Positions 32,634 through 45,202 are shown, counted from the stretch's first letter. The stretch: DNA of 64,000 bases from Nymphaea colorata (GCF_008831285.2 NC_045145.1:9792802-9856801); one strand, 5' to 3'. Program-made: numbers and translations. Notes: generated by a model not told the origin, from the letters alone.

Positions 32634-34885
32634 ATTATTTGCAAATCTATAACATTCAATAGGAATATCTATTTGGGTTTCCAAGTCGATTAAAGCTGTT
32701 TGTGATGAAATGTACTTGGAACATTCAAAAGTACATGATTAAGAAGAATTTAAAATTTGGTGGGCACATCAGATTATATGAACCAACAAATCTAAAACTA
32801 CTAAGTGAAATTGTTTCATAAAATCCAGTTTTCTTGATGCTCTTTTTTTAAAATGTTGTACTTTTGAACACTTCAAGTACAGATTTACGGTTGGACATAT
32901 TTAGAGACTGGTTTACTCTCACTTATTTTTTTTTCCCTCGTCTTTCATTTTTTTTTTCTTTCCACAAACATTTTCTTCTTGTATGATCCCTAAATTTTGT
33001 GAAGGAAAATGAACTTAAAGTTCAATTTCATTTTATAACTAGTCTCACTCATTTGTCACGGGGGGAGAGAGAGAGAGAGATGCCTTGAAAACTATTGATC
33101 AGAGGTGAGCCACAAATTTCTAGTTAAAAGTAAACATTTTTTGTAAGTCTGTGTGGGCAGTTGCCCGCACAGCTGAAATCAACTTCGATCTTTCGCTCAT
33201 TAAAAAAAAAGTAGCAATTTGTGTTAAGAGTGGACAGTCCCATTTGGCTGCAACTTTGAGTTGGACGATGTTGACTCCAGTTTGCAAACCATTGTGAACA
33301 TCCTGCTAATGGTTTTTGAATAATATTTGTGCATCACTCGATGATTGATTTTGTCAATTACGATGTGCAAGGGAACATTTCGTGCTTAAATTGAAGATCT
33401 TCAGACTCCTCACCTGAATTTTATTCGTCGTGGCCGTCTATGCGATGGCTCTCCCATCAAGAATGACTTCCTTTTACTGACAAACAAAAACCGTCACAAT
33501 ACAATATGCACACGTTGTCGGCTGTATCAGCTTTTTCAACATTGCACTTCTTTTTTTTCTATATTTTTAAAAATTTACAAAACGGATTTCTCAATTTACA
33601 ATTAAAAGTCGTTCTCACCAACCCAAATATTCTTGCAGCTTTATGTTTTCAGCCACAGTTGCTTACCAAATAGGCTAACCAGAGACTTTCGTAAAAAGCA
33701 TAGATTTTTATTTGTGACGTAAAGTGTATGCCATTTTTATTTGCTATAGTTAAAACGGAGCGACGATCGAGGAGATATCTTAATCGTGGTGTATAATTTA
33801 AAAGCATCTCAAATTTACATAATAAACTTATCATGACATGCCACATAGGTTAAACTTTTTTAGATAAATGTCATAATGCCTGTAAAGTGAGTGAGAATTA
33901 CCAATAGCAAATAACAGACACAAGAAATATTCACCAAGAGGATTTCCGAGTATTTTGAGCATTTTTGAAAAACAAAAATTCAGATGCTTTTATCAATTTA
34001 CGTTTTTTTGGTTTTGTTTTCCATCTTTTATCCTTTTTATGGGAAGCTTTGTGGAACACTTCGTTCGTCCCCCTCATTAAAAATTAAAAATTATGAGAGT
34101 TTCTTAAGGACTTATAAAAAGGTTGTTAAAGTGTTTGATTGTCTTGATTCTTAACCTTTTTTTTAATACTAAAACCAAATTACTATGGTGCGGGTTTAGA
34201 TTTTTTGGACCTAAGACTCGGGACCAAATCGTTATAGTGGTAGCAGAACACAATTCAACATTCAGGCTTGTTGGCTCACAGGCGCAAGCCTTTATGTATG
34301 GCCTGAGAGATTAAGGGCATTCTGGTCATTTCTTTTTTTTAATTTTGTTTTTTTATGATGAGATTTATTACATTGCCAAGCAAGTAAGTGAGGAAAGTAG
34401 AGTGATAAGTTAAAGAAAAAACGAAACAATGTCGAGGCCTCGTGGGCGTTCCATCTAATTTAGATGGCATGACTTGGTGAGTCTGAGTTGGTATTCCCGT
34501 GCGAACGTCTCACCGAATGCATGTTTATCCACGTAATGGCAAATAAAGGGAAGAAATTGGGCCATTCAAATTCTATATCATATGGCTAGATTGATGATGT
34601 CCTTAGATGTCTACGCAAATCATTCATATATATATATATATATAATGAAATTTCATCTATCCTTCATGTATTGTGTTGTTTGATTAAACACACTGGCCCA
34701 TGTAATGCATCGGACAATATGCTGTGATAGGATAGAAATAATTCAAGGATCTATGTATATATGTTAAATCCAAGCCAAACAAGGTCGTACTGAAGGTTTG
34801 GATTCAATTGAATTAGACTTGATCATATTTGGGTTCAAGCACAAATTCAGACCTTAATTTTTATTAGAGAATTGAGATTTATTCA
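32634..34885. other. no recognisable gene
   Basis: AT-rich; a (GA)n run at 33066-33080 and a short AT run near 34627-34645. No frame with a recognised domain on either strand. Confidence 0.5.
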
Positions 34886-34919
34886 GACCTGTTTATTATT
34901 CATGTATAATAAACAGGTC
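34886..34919. repeat. perfect inverted repeat, 14-bp stem, 6-nt loop
   Basis: GACCTGTTTATTAT, loop TCATGT, ATAATAAACAGGTC. It is perfect over the stem, which is striking in unconstrained DNA, but has no U tract or gene beside it that would make it a terminator. Confidence 0.85.
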
Positions 34920-34979
34920 AGATTTCCATACAGTCCTAGTCATATCTCGGGCTCTGGAATTATCAAATTGCACATCAAT

Positions 34980-35215
34980 CCAAATCCAATTATATATTGA
35001 AATTGGATGATATATCTGATCCATTTATATCAGTAGACGCAGCTGCAAACGCAAATCCTCAGAACCAGTTTACGCCGCAGGTTTCGGTCGATCGGCATGC
35101 CATCGTTCTGACACATGGATTGAATTCGTCTGTGGAGAAATGGTCGCTATTGATGAATTCAAGGGGATACACCACGAAACTTCAAGCCCACACAACACTC
35201 CCCCTTTTTCTCTTT
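34980..35215 (+). other. unidentified open stretch with gene-like composition
   Basis: About 73 codons (34997-35218), more GC-balanced than the surroundings, reading VDAAANANPQNQ and DRHAIVLTHGLNSSVEKWS. TTTATATCAG before it and TTTTAG|GTTCAC after it could be splice borders. The LTHGLNSS piece hints at an alpha/beta-hydrolase VHGLNGS motif, but one short match is not enough to name a family. Confidence 0.2.
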
Positions 35216-35377
35216 TAGGTTCACATTAATTTGTCTTCGATCCCTTATCAAGTGCCTTGTCCAACTTTCATTCTAAAGGGACAGCTGACACGCACATATA
35301 CACATCCCTAGTCCTCACTTCACAAAATAAAACCTTCCATATGAGTTATAATCAAGAGTTGAACTATAGTTTCAAGA

Positions 35378-35522
35378 TTTTAATTGGAGCTGAAATAATT
35401 TTTTTTAGTATACGTTAAACTAAAATTTTTAAACTTTACATATACATTTTTGAATTTTTTAAAATATGAAAGGGAGGGAAGGGTGGGGGTGGTGGGGGCA
35501 AGCCCCCCTGCTTCCGCCCCTG
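35378..35522 (-). mobile_element. MITE remnant of the CAGGGGCGGAG family
   Basis: On the minus strand the segment starts CAGGGGCGGAAGCAGGGGGG, the end motif of the intact element at 61491. It then has an AT-rich body and ends near TTCAGCTCCAAT, a decayed inverted end. No target duplication is visible. Confidence 0.45.
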
Positions 35523-35596
35523 ATCGCAACGACAATCGAATTTGGATATTATTAAACGAAATATATGATAAGGACAGAAGGTAGAAAAGACACTTA

Positions 35597-35780
35597 AGTT
35601 GCGTTTGGATGCAAGCCCGCATTAACATTTTCCAGGTTATTCATTTAAAACCAGTTCTTGTCATGGCACAACCAAGCATTTTTTTAAAAATGATGTCATT
35701 CAAAAAAATTGGTTTTGACAAAATTAGGTTTTCAAAAAAAATCTTTTTTTTTTTTTTCAAAGTATCATCCAAACATTACC
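35597..35780. mobile_element. Tourist-like (PIF/Harbinger) MITE
   Basis: The 184-bp segment begins AGTTGCGTTTGGATG and ends CATCCAAACATTACC. The reverse complement of the right end, GGTAATGTTTGGATG, matches the left end at 11 of 15 positions. TTA precedes (35594-35596) and TTA follows (35781-35783), the 3-bp target duplication of PIF/Harbinger elements. The inside is A/T-rich with no coding capacity. Confidence 0.65.
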
Positions 35781-35783
35781 TTA

Positions 35784-37198
35784 GGTTTGCAAACTCTTTA
35801 TTTAATTGGTCAGACGTCACCTTTTAATTCTAAAATTCCACAATTCCGGCTTCATCAAGCAAAGTGACGACCTAAGACGTAAATTCATCAATGTCGTTAG
35901 CAGCGAGCCAGCTGGGATAAAAGCTTGTTCTAAATAACGGTAACAAGTTCTTAAATTGTTGTTTCTGGTGCTAAAATTAAACTTGTTCACGATTCAAGTA
36001 AATGTCATTAGATAATCTACATATCCTTACAATCAGGCTTACATTGATGAATGACTCATAGTCAGCATCCCCATAAAAGGTAACAATGACCTTCATTCTT
36101 TCTCATGTCGATATAGAAAACCTACAATCGTAAACAGAGAAGTTTACAAAATTTTAGCATCCAAAGAAAGTAAAATTGATACAGGAAAAGTATACATCCT
36201 TTATGGAAAACAACTTGCCTGCGGGCCTCATTGACGCGCAAAAACAAGAATTTCAGTCTTGGACGCTTCATCGATGCACCTGCTAATGAGGAGTCGGCTG
36301 TCGATCACAACTTTCAATTATGCCAACCTCCTTTTACTGGCAAAAAATTGTTATTGATAATTCATTTCCTTACACTTGTCCATAATTTTCTATCATTAAT
36401 TAATACTCGTAGCTTTTTAGATCCTTTAAAACCATGTGCCTATACAAGTTTGGTGGTACGAGCCCTGATTCATTTAAAAGTGGGTCATATACGTCACATT
36501 TAGATATGCAGCCACTAGATCTTATTAAAACAACTTACAATGTTGACATTTCAATAGCACTTGCATACTGTCCTAGACAAAGGTAGGGATGAATCAGAGT
36601 CGAATAAGATATATTCTTAAGTATATCTGCTTTCGGATATTCACATGTTTAGATTCAAATATGAATAAAGAAAAGTCATATCTAAATCCGAAATCTGGTT
36701 TTACAATTTGAATACCATCTGAATCAAATTTTTACATTCACATCCGAATTTGAATCATAACTTTGAATCAATTCTGGCTAATTTTCAAATGTAAGGGTGC
36801 ACGTTGGATGTAGGATATTGGTTTAAAACTAAATCCAATCTGAATCTGAATATAAGCAGCTTTTCGTGGAATGTTACTATTGTGTAAAATGAATTGATGT
36901 AAGAAATGCATGGATAAGTACGTGATCAGTCTTGCCAAATCAGAATTGAGCGACTTTATTCCAATTTTTATTAAAAAATGACATTGGAGATAGCGTTCCT
37001 CATTTTAATAATGTGTATCAGCTAATATGGGATGATATATAGACAAAGGATGATAATATTGATTATCATAATAAAAAACCAATTAATTGAAAACGAAAGG
37101 GATTGATTGTATATGTATCCTGTCACTACAATAAAAAGGGTTATTAGTCACCATCAAAGCCTTAGGAAAAAGCCATTACTATTATACTATTTTACCGT
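35784..37198. other. no recognisable gene
   Basis: AT-rich; the 90-codon plus-strand frame at 36231-36503 has no recognised domain. Confidence 0.5.
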
Positions 37199-37201
37199 AG
37201 T

Positions 37202-37211
37202 TGTGTGTGTG

Positions 37212-37253
<42 letters not shown>

Positions 37254-37304
37254 AAGAAAGAGAGAGAGAGAGACACACACACAAACACACACACACACAC
37301 ACAA
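37202..37304. repeat. palindromic compound microsatellite (GT)(CT)(TA)(GA)(CA)
   Basis: GT (37202-37212), CT to 37233, TA to about 37253, AAGAAAG, GA to about 37273, then CA to 37304. The second half is nearly the reverse complement of the first, so the single strand can fold into a long hairpin of about 45 bp. Confidence 0.97.
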
Positions 37305-37401
37305 AAATAAGTAATTGTATTATAAAAAATATTGTTTACACATTTCAAATCTACAGAAAAATTGCATAAAATATTAAAAACAAGGGAGCTCTCCTCCTTT
37401 C

Positions 37402-37619
37402 TCATAAAAAAGCTCTGCCAATTACTTCAGAATCGTATGAGATCTCTAAACTTGTCGCTCCCTTCACCTTTTGAGATGTAGCAACCTTGGCCATTTTTGT
37501 CTCCTTTTCGGTTGGTGCAATTTTCTTTTGAGAGTTTTGCATATTGTGCATAGTATCAACTTGTCCCCCTTTTTCTATGTTACTGGAAGCCCTCCATACT
37601 TTGACAGGGAAGTGATTGC
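37402..37619 (-). CDS. candidate terminal exon of an unidentified gene
   Basis: On the minus strand a branch-point-like TACTAAT and ...CAATTCTGCAG precede an open 71-codon stretch that ends at TGA (37402-37404). The reading begins two bases into the exon: NHFPVKVWRASSNIEKGGQ, then a Lys-rich part (KKIAPTEKETKMAKVATSQ) and a conserved-looking end EISYDSEVIGR. The perfect branch site, acceptor and stop suggest a real or once-real last exon. I do not recognise the protein, and no upstream partner exon in the right phase was found. The GT/CT microsatellite just beyond would lie in its 3' UTR. Confidence 0.35.
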
Positions 37620-38049
37620 CTGCAGAATTGAATATTAGTATTAAAAGATGGTTGCACTGATTAAATAAGAGACCACATCAAACACAGCCCACAAGAGATG
37701 TAATGAAGAACATTCTACAACGAGTTGGCACAATACAACACTAGAAAGCACTAGTTCTAGTGGCATTGATGTTGATCTGTGATGCCAATAAGCTTGTGTT
37801 GTTGATATTCCAGGTTGGTACGTTCCTATTTGTAGTAACTATGCTCAATCATGTGAAATCACACAACATATGAATAGAGAAGCTTGACAATGACAATCAA
37901 GTAGCTAGAGAAAGATACTAGACAAACATTAGGCCAGGCAACTGAAATAAGAAGTAATTTTATGCTGAATATGGCAAAGAAATCAACCCCCACCTACCGT
38001 GAAACTGGAAATGTGGATCCTTGTATGCTTAATTCCATGGTTGGCCATT

Positions 38050-39140
38050 ATTTCTTCTGTCCTCTTTTTGACAAACTAAATTCTACAATCACAATGGAAA
38101 ATTAAATGACAAACATAGATTTTTACTTCAAAGGGAAAATCTAGCAGAAACATATGCAATCATTAATGAAAGTACTATAGTATCTCATTCCTTGATTGGA
38201 CGTGATTGATAAAGCCCCCCATAAATCACAATGGATTTTATCAAATGGCTTAGAGGCTTCTTTATTCAAATTTTGGAAAGTAAGTGACATGAGTTTTGCT
38301 AAAGCACATCATAACATAGTCCATCAATCTATTTGAAAAAGAAGAAATCTGCCTATTTGTACTTAAGAACTTCAAACATCAACATTAATATGAGCAAGCC
38401 TCTAGTGCCAACTCTCCAAGCTCACAACCTTCTATTGATTTGAATTTTTTTTTTCTTTCATTGTGTGCTTCAACATATAGAGGTTGTATTGCCATCTCCC
38501 TTCAGGTATCCTTTGGAAAGTCTTCATGGTTTGAATTTTAAATCCACCACAAGAGAAATGTAAGTCAAATAATGGAGCCATAGAACATAAGTTAACTAAT
38601 AAATCCATAGGTGACAAAAACCATTTTCTTCTTTATTTAAGGGACTATTAAGACGCCATTTAAGATAAGGAACCATTCTAAACTATTAACTTAGCATTCC
38701 TAGCATGAATTATATTTAAAAACTTTTCATTTCCAACCATCAAATGGTTTCTTTCCTTTATATTCAAAAAAAAAAAAAGAGAAAGCTTGCTCATGTCTAC
38801 CATCACATGGAATGTTGTGCCTGTATCTAGAAACCAAGTGTTATCTTGATTGTTAGAAACCCTTATTGCGGCCAAAGTCTTCATTGAGTTTTCAACTTGG
38901 TATGAATTGTCAAATCTTTGCCAATATTTTGGAGTTGTATGATTGAATTTAAAATAGATTTGATAAATAATACCTTTGTCTTGGTTGCCTACTTTCCCTT
39001 TGTCTTAGGTTTGATTTGATTATTGTTTTGATTTTTCTACTTCTTCCCTTGATTCTGGTTTGAATATGGATTGAAGCCATGTCCCTATGACATGAACTAA
39101 TAACCTCCTTGGCTTTGTCTATTGCCTCCATTGTCACAAC
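38050..39140 (-). mobile_element. decayed copia protease/integrase remnant
   Basis: Minus-strand translation shows, in order, the protease region NTWFLDTGTTFHVM then LMVGNEKFL (38678-38884); a pre-integrase stretch HFSCGGFKIQTMKTFQ (38432-38617); and the integrase start FDKIHCDLWGALSITSNQG then RYYSTFINDC (about 38160-38250), matching copia FxLIHSDLWGP...YYVTFIDD. Stops and frameshifts separate them. No LTRs were found. Confidence 0.78.
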
Positions 39141-39351
39141 AACAAGTGCATGATATACAAATAGGCTCCTGGGAACAGTTGGGGCGTATTCATAGATCTA
39201 TCCTCGAAAGACCCAATGTTCTTATTAAATAAAGTCCCATCATTTTACAACATCATGACCATTCCTTTGTATTAAGGTTCGGGTTGTATTTGGTGTTCCT
39301 TTTTTTAGACTGAAAACCATGTGCCCAACAATGAGGTCCAGACAGATCTAC

Positions 39352-39542
39352 CTACAAGGAGCCACTCCTCCCATGATGGTGACGAGGAGTGAGGATTCAC
39401 TGAGGGCAAGACCAGGTTTGACTTCTATGTTTGTATTCAGGCAGCCAATGGTGGCTTCCATACGATCAGCACTAATGCATCCTTTGACAGCTTGTGAGCC
39501 ATTAGATTGTGGAATTGAGTGTCTTAGAGGGACCATGTCCAT
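39352..39542 (-). other. unidentified ORF with splice-site borders
   Basis: On the minus strand a pyrimidine-rich acceptor (AGTTTCACTCTTCAG) precedes 63 open codons starting MDMVPLRHSIPQSNGSQ and ending LLVTIMGGVAPC. They are followed by AG|GTAGAT, a possible donor. Base composition is balanced, unlike the AT-rich surroundings. Its donor phase does not fit the candidate exon at 37402-37619. The family is not recognised. Confidence 0.25.
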
Positions 39543-39944
39543 CTGAAGAGTGAAACTAGTTTGGTAAGCATTGACAATTGAGAAAAGAAAGTGGGATCCT
39601 ACTTCTCATTCTACAACAATGATTTCCTCAGCTGCATTTTCCCTGTTAATCTATCAATGGTTTGGCTTCTTCTGTTTCCTCTCCAAACTGTTACTTGTAA
39701 GTCTTTTCCTTAAGTCCAAACACATTGCCATTATGAACTTGTGATTGATAAGTGTCTTCACATGCTCAAGTCTCTCGGTGATGTTAAGGGTTTGGGTCAT
39801 CTCTATTTTCATCCAATGACTGGATTCAAGGGAGAAAGAAGCTTTGTTTTGGTTCTTCATTTTTGCTCATTTTTCAATCTCATCATTCATATTTATCTTC
39901 TTCTTTTGGATAATCTATTTGTCCATTTTCATTCAGCAGGGAAG

Positions 39945-40022
39945 ATGTCATCTATCTGTAGCAATCACTTGATGACTTTTGAGGACATTGAGAAGGAGGA
40001 AGAGTATGGATATGTTCACAAG
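39945..40022 (+). pseudogene. V-ATPase subunit A, N-terminal exon fragment
   Basis: The plus strand reads 26 codons from MSSICSNHLMTFEDIEKEEE to EYGYVHK. The start of plant vacuolar H+-ATPase catalytic subunit A (VHA-A) has the same TFEDxEKExEYGYVxKV signature, and the match begins at the initiator Met. ATTCAGCAG just upstream could be an acceptor and CAAG|GTTTGG a donor, with the next Val expected in the following exon. No later exon (P-loop GAFGCGKT, catalytic region) was seen in the 24 kb to the right, so this looks like an orphan exon: a decayed duplicate or transposon-carried piece. Confidence 0.6.
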
Positions 40023-43000
40023 GTTTGGATGTAAAGCATAGATTTAGTTTTATTGATTTTATTTTTCCATCCATTGCTATTCTGAATTTTCATTCTTTGC
40101 ATGTTGATCTCTTGGAAAGAATAATGTTTTTAGTGCTTTTAGTGGATATGCAAATATGTTCTAAAATCATGGCTTCTTCTTTTAGTTCTAGTTTTTCCTT
40201 GGTTTAGTTTCAGTAAATTGATTATAATTTGATTTTATGCTTTGTTATTTTATATTTGTCGATGTATCTGATATAGCTCTAACGTCTAACTGAATCTTAT
40301 AATTGTTATGTCTAAAAAGGAATAGGATGATCGAGTCTTCTAGTAGTTCCTTATGAACTCCTTTTTCCAATTGACTATGAGTTTGAAATTTATTCCACAG
40401 CTCAAATATGTTGTTCAACTACTCCTACTTAATTGCATTTCAGATGCATTTGTCAAACACATATATTAAAGACAACTACAGCTAGCCTAAGAGCTAGACT
40501 CATTGCTACTTCAATGGTAGTAGGATGGAGGGTATGTGAGCCAAACTACTTTCCCTATGAAAGTTTAGGTCTATGCTCCTATATAACTTAGAAGTAACTA
40601 TTCACTCACCATTTCTTTCCTTTTTTTGTTTGATGATGGGAGAGATTTTTGTCATAAAAAACTTATATAACTTGAGATCATGATAGAATGCACTTGTCCT
40701 ATAGTCACCAGCTTCACTAATTTGATTAGGTTCCCACCTTATGAATGTACACATAGTTTAAAATTCATTCTAGAAAGGATAGAACAACGTACTAATAATA
40801 TTACATGACAATGTTTAATAAGTATACATGTTAAGCTCATGAACTTTGCAACAATATTATGATGCATGTTGGTTGACAAACTTGTCTTTAGATCAATGCT
40901 CCTGCCCAATAGTAGTTGTTAAGTGCATTATATTTTTATCAAATTGCTATAAAATAAAAACAGGATAACATATAAGTTCTTGTCTATTAATGTCTTCAAA
41001 GTCTAATTCTATCATTTGTAGATTAAAAATGGCATTTGGCTACCACTCAAGGCATATAGCTTCATTAACAAATTAAATGTTGTTATTATACACCTGTTAG
41101 ATGTTTATGCTCAAAAAATTCAGCCAAGAAATTCCACTGGCTTGCAATGTATATGTAAATTAAGGACTTTTTGTGCATCTTTATAATATTGAATTGCTAT
41201 ATGCATTTGACGCACAACTACAACCATAAAAAATGACTCATATTTTCCCATCATAAGACCATTATAATGTCCTGAAATTATTAAGTATGTTAGATAGAAT
41301 CTCACCAAATCTTATTTGAAATTTGATACTCCCAGACGTCATGTTGTGTGCTAATATATCACTGATTGGCTTCTTTAATATACTTTCAAATTAGTGCTTC
41401 AGTGGTGTACTTTGGTTGTAGTGGGATCTCAACTAAGGGTATCTATAACATGGTCATGAGTGTTGGTTGGAATTCTTACTTTCCTATTGCTGAAAAATTC
41501 TCTTTGTTCATCAAAGCTTAAGTTTCTTGTCAATGTTTTTTTTCCCCAATTACAAATAAATGGAGGAAAATTGCTGGATATGGTATGAAAATGAAGCTGT
41601 TAATAGTTTTGAAAATTAATCTTAGGTAGTTTTCTTTCTATTCAATTTTAAGAACATCATGTTATGATTTGTTGAATAACAAAAATAAATGATTCACTTA
41701 ACAATAGATATAACTTTCTTCCTTGTTCTTTTTTTCTTTGCTATTTCTTGGACACACTTCTATAACCGCCTATAGTTTAGAAGCAAAAGCCATATTGTGG
41801 TTCATGTTCCATGCATATTCCCCTTTTCATTGTGACCTGGCTTACTTGCCATCTGTCCAATTTTGTAGTCAATTATTTATATATAGTTACAAGCATTAGA
41901 ATGTGTGTGTGTATAGGCTACTAAAATGGACTTTGCAGGCATACTTTTGCATTTATTTGGTCTGTTTTTTCATTTTTTTATGATAGTGAAGAATCCATAT
42001 TTGTAAATTTAAGCATAAGAATTGTGCATCAACCATCTTCCAAATTCATCTTTTCACATTTGCTGGTAGTCCTTTATTCAGAATATGCTGAAAATTACGT
42101 GAAAGCATTTGAACTATGTTGTAAAATCTGTAACATTTTCCAATGACTATACTTATTTGATTTCCAAGGGATGGATGACAAACTCAAGTTATCTTAACAA
42201 ATCTTAGTTTCTTATTTAATTTGGGAGTTATATACAATGTTTAATTGCCAAGAAGGAAGAATAAAATTTTTGTAATTCTTTATTCATTCTCTCTTTGTAG
42301 TGAATGTTGAGACGCAACATTGTTTCATCTAGTGACAAAAACATTACCCTGATGTTGTTGAAAAACTTTTTATGTTATTATGGTATCGTACTACATGGAC
42401 TTTCTTTATATGTTCATTAATGTCCCCTTCATAATAGAACTTTTTTCTTTTCTTATGCACGAATTAGGTCACATTTCTATTAGTTAAGAGTTTTTGGTGC
42501 TGGTGCCCCTTATGATAAATATTGGAGTTATTGGAATAAAAAAAATTAATGAACTTGGGTGTTTGAAGGACTTTGCAATTGCCTATTAAGATGTTCCTAT
42601 GTGTGTTTTGACTTATTATGTATTAACTAGAAGGTCCATTTTCTCATGGTATTGTTATTGACATTATGTGATGGTTCAACTTATAGAGGTTGATCACCTT
42701 GATAAGGATGACTCTTTGTCTCCTTGAAACTAAAATAATATGTGGTTTCATATAGAGCTCATGTGGCTATGTGTTGCTTCCAATGAACTGCATCTTTGGC
42801 CTGTAAATGGTTATAGTGACTTTGACTTTTACTTGTTTATTTCATTTTAACATGTCAAAGGATGTGACATGATGCTTTGTTGAGGCATGAAAGAATATAG
42901 AGCCTTGCTTGGAGACAAATATGCTCACCTTAATAAATGCAAAGATGACAATGAGAAGTGAATGCATTGCATAGCTTGGATTTTATTATAAGAACCCAAG

Positions 43001-45202
43001 GAGATTTTGAGGGGAAAAATTTTGTAGGAGATGGGAACTAAGCTTGTTTTAGTTTTCAGCACAAACTTACCTTGCACTTATTAATGTGCTGTTTTATTGG
43101 ACCATTATAAATACCACCTTCTTTGATGTATAGTCATTGAAAATGCAAACACTTTTTCATCTATTAATAGTATGTTTTAAATCTAATTATGTTGGTTGCT
43201 AAGTTTTGCTCACCTTGTTTTTCATGTCTATGTCTTTCTTCTCATTTCTGCACTTTCTTTATAGACTCATTGCAGTCCTTGCAAGACAACACTAGATAGA
43301 TTCAGCTGCCATATATCTAAAAGTTAGCATGACAAACTAGGATCTCATTTTTGTGACATGTAGTCAAGGCTGGCCATTTATGGAGAGACTTGGGGTTCTC
43401 TTAATGTGTGCATTGGTGGTGGTTCAGTTAGTAATATTTCCAAATTTTAGCTTCCATGGTCCATGCCATACATACATCTGTTTACACACATACATCTGTT
43501 CTCCTTCACTCAATGGCATTGGTTTGGGTTGGCTGGTGTTATTTGGAATTACAATGTTGTACATCTTCAAATATTATCAGGTTTTCCATCCGTTATTGTC
43601 TAAGTGAAGATGTTTGGAGTCTTCTTTCCTAAAGAAAGGTGATGATTGTTGTCTTATTTGTTTCTACCAATTTTGAATTCTAGTGAATGGTAGTTCGTTC
43701 CCCCATGCACTTGTTTATTGTCTTGTTGAAACAAAAATACCAATGACTAGGCACTTGTTGTGTTGAAATAAAATGTCAATGACTAAGCATTACTTATAAC
43801 GTAACATTGGATACAGTTCACCATTGTATATATTATGATGCATGCATGAATCTCCACATCTAAGTCTTTGTTTCATTTCTTTGTTAGATAAAATTTTCCT
43901 CAAAGGAAGATTATGGAAGAAAAGACCGAAGTAAAGTGGAAATTTTGTAGAGATGTTTAAAAGGATTAATTCCTTCTGAATTAGAGACTACTGGGAGCAA
44001 GAGTTTAGTTCAACATTAAGTGTTAAATAGGCTAGGCAATGTGCTGAGATAGCCTTGCTAGCCTTTCTTGATTTTCTGTTGCTCATTTTGGATTTATTAA
44101 ACTAACAAACATATGTTCAATTAATGTCTAGGAAAAAAAATTACATCTTCTTTACTTTTAATGGCTTCACCATCCCATTCATAAACAACCAAGATAAAAA
44201 TGGTGAATTCACCATTTGGCAGCATGTAGAAATATGATTTGCCTAAGTATATTAGAATGGATGTTTGATTGAAGAATGAAGGTATTTGTCATTAGTATCC
44301 TTTCAGGCCCTCATTTTGGGTTCTTAGAGTTTAAGGTGTTTGATAATGGTAACATGGTTGGTCATCTGTGTTGTGTCCTTCCTGACAAGATATGTTATCG
44401 ATGAGAATATTTCAAAAGTCTTAAGGGTGAGTTTCCTCTTTATTTTTTTTTTTGTTCTTTGTTCCTCTTATGCAAAGCTTGTTGGGTCTTTAAACTATAT
44501 AGTACCTAGGTTGACAACACTTCCAAGAAGTCGGTGATCACCAAGCCATACTTATCCATATTTCAAAGTCTCATATATGTGAACTTTATAGTGGTTTGAG
44601 GATTGAGTTAAATGTATGTTTATGTATCAATGCCTTTTTTAGTAAAAGTATAGGATTTTGTTGACTACTTGTAGGATACCTTTTTCACTGATTTTATCTC
44701 TAGTTTGTGATACGTTTGGCGTTTGATGCAATTTTAGACTAGTTCCTATTCTAGTGCCACCACTATTTATCTGTGTTTTTGAAATCTAAACTAATTGTCC
44801 CTTTTCATAACATAATGAAAATGTGCTGCAGGAGGCTTAATTTATTTAGTGCACATGAATTGTAGCAGTCTACTGTGCAATAGCATGTCTACAGAATTTA
44901 ACTTTTAGGAACACATGTGAAAGACTGTTCTTGATGATTATTTATTAAGAACAATCATGACCCTTTCTTAAAGATAATTAAGAAAGCAATCTTTTTGGAA
45001 CACATTTCGAGTGGTAATCTAACCTTTTCTAACTACTTTTAGGAACAACCATCCTTAATTTTAGGAATGGTTATTGTGTATTGATGTTGTGTATAGAACA
45101 CATCCTTAGTTTTGAGACTGATATCCTTCATCATTTATGAGAGATTTTGATGTTTTGTGGCTTTGCAATAGAGGAATTAACTCCTTGTATGTTAGTATTC
45201 AG
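40023..45202. other. no recognisable gene
   Basis: About 5 kb of AT-rich sequence on which I see no transposon domain, exon series or repeat array. The frames at 40025, 41120, 43353 and 44340 are short, hydrophobic or low in complexity. Sequence this featureless may be very old transposon remains or long introns. Confidence 0.45.

Noticed and set aside
34997-35218. Alpha/beta-hydrolase gene fragment suggested by LTHGLNSS
   Set aside because: Only one short motif-like string, no catalytic Ser or Asp/His block and no neighbouring exons; listed only as an unidentified open stretch.
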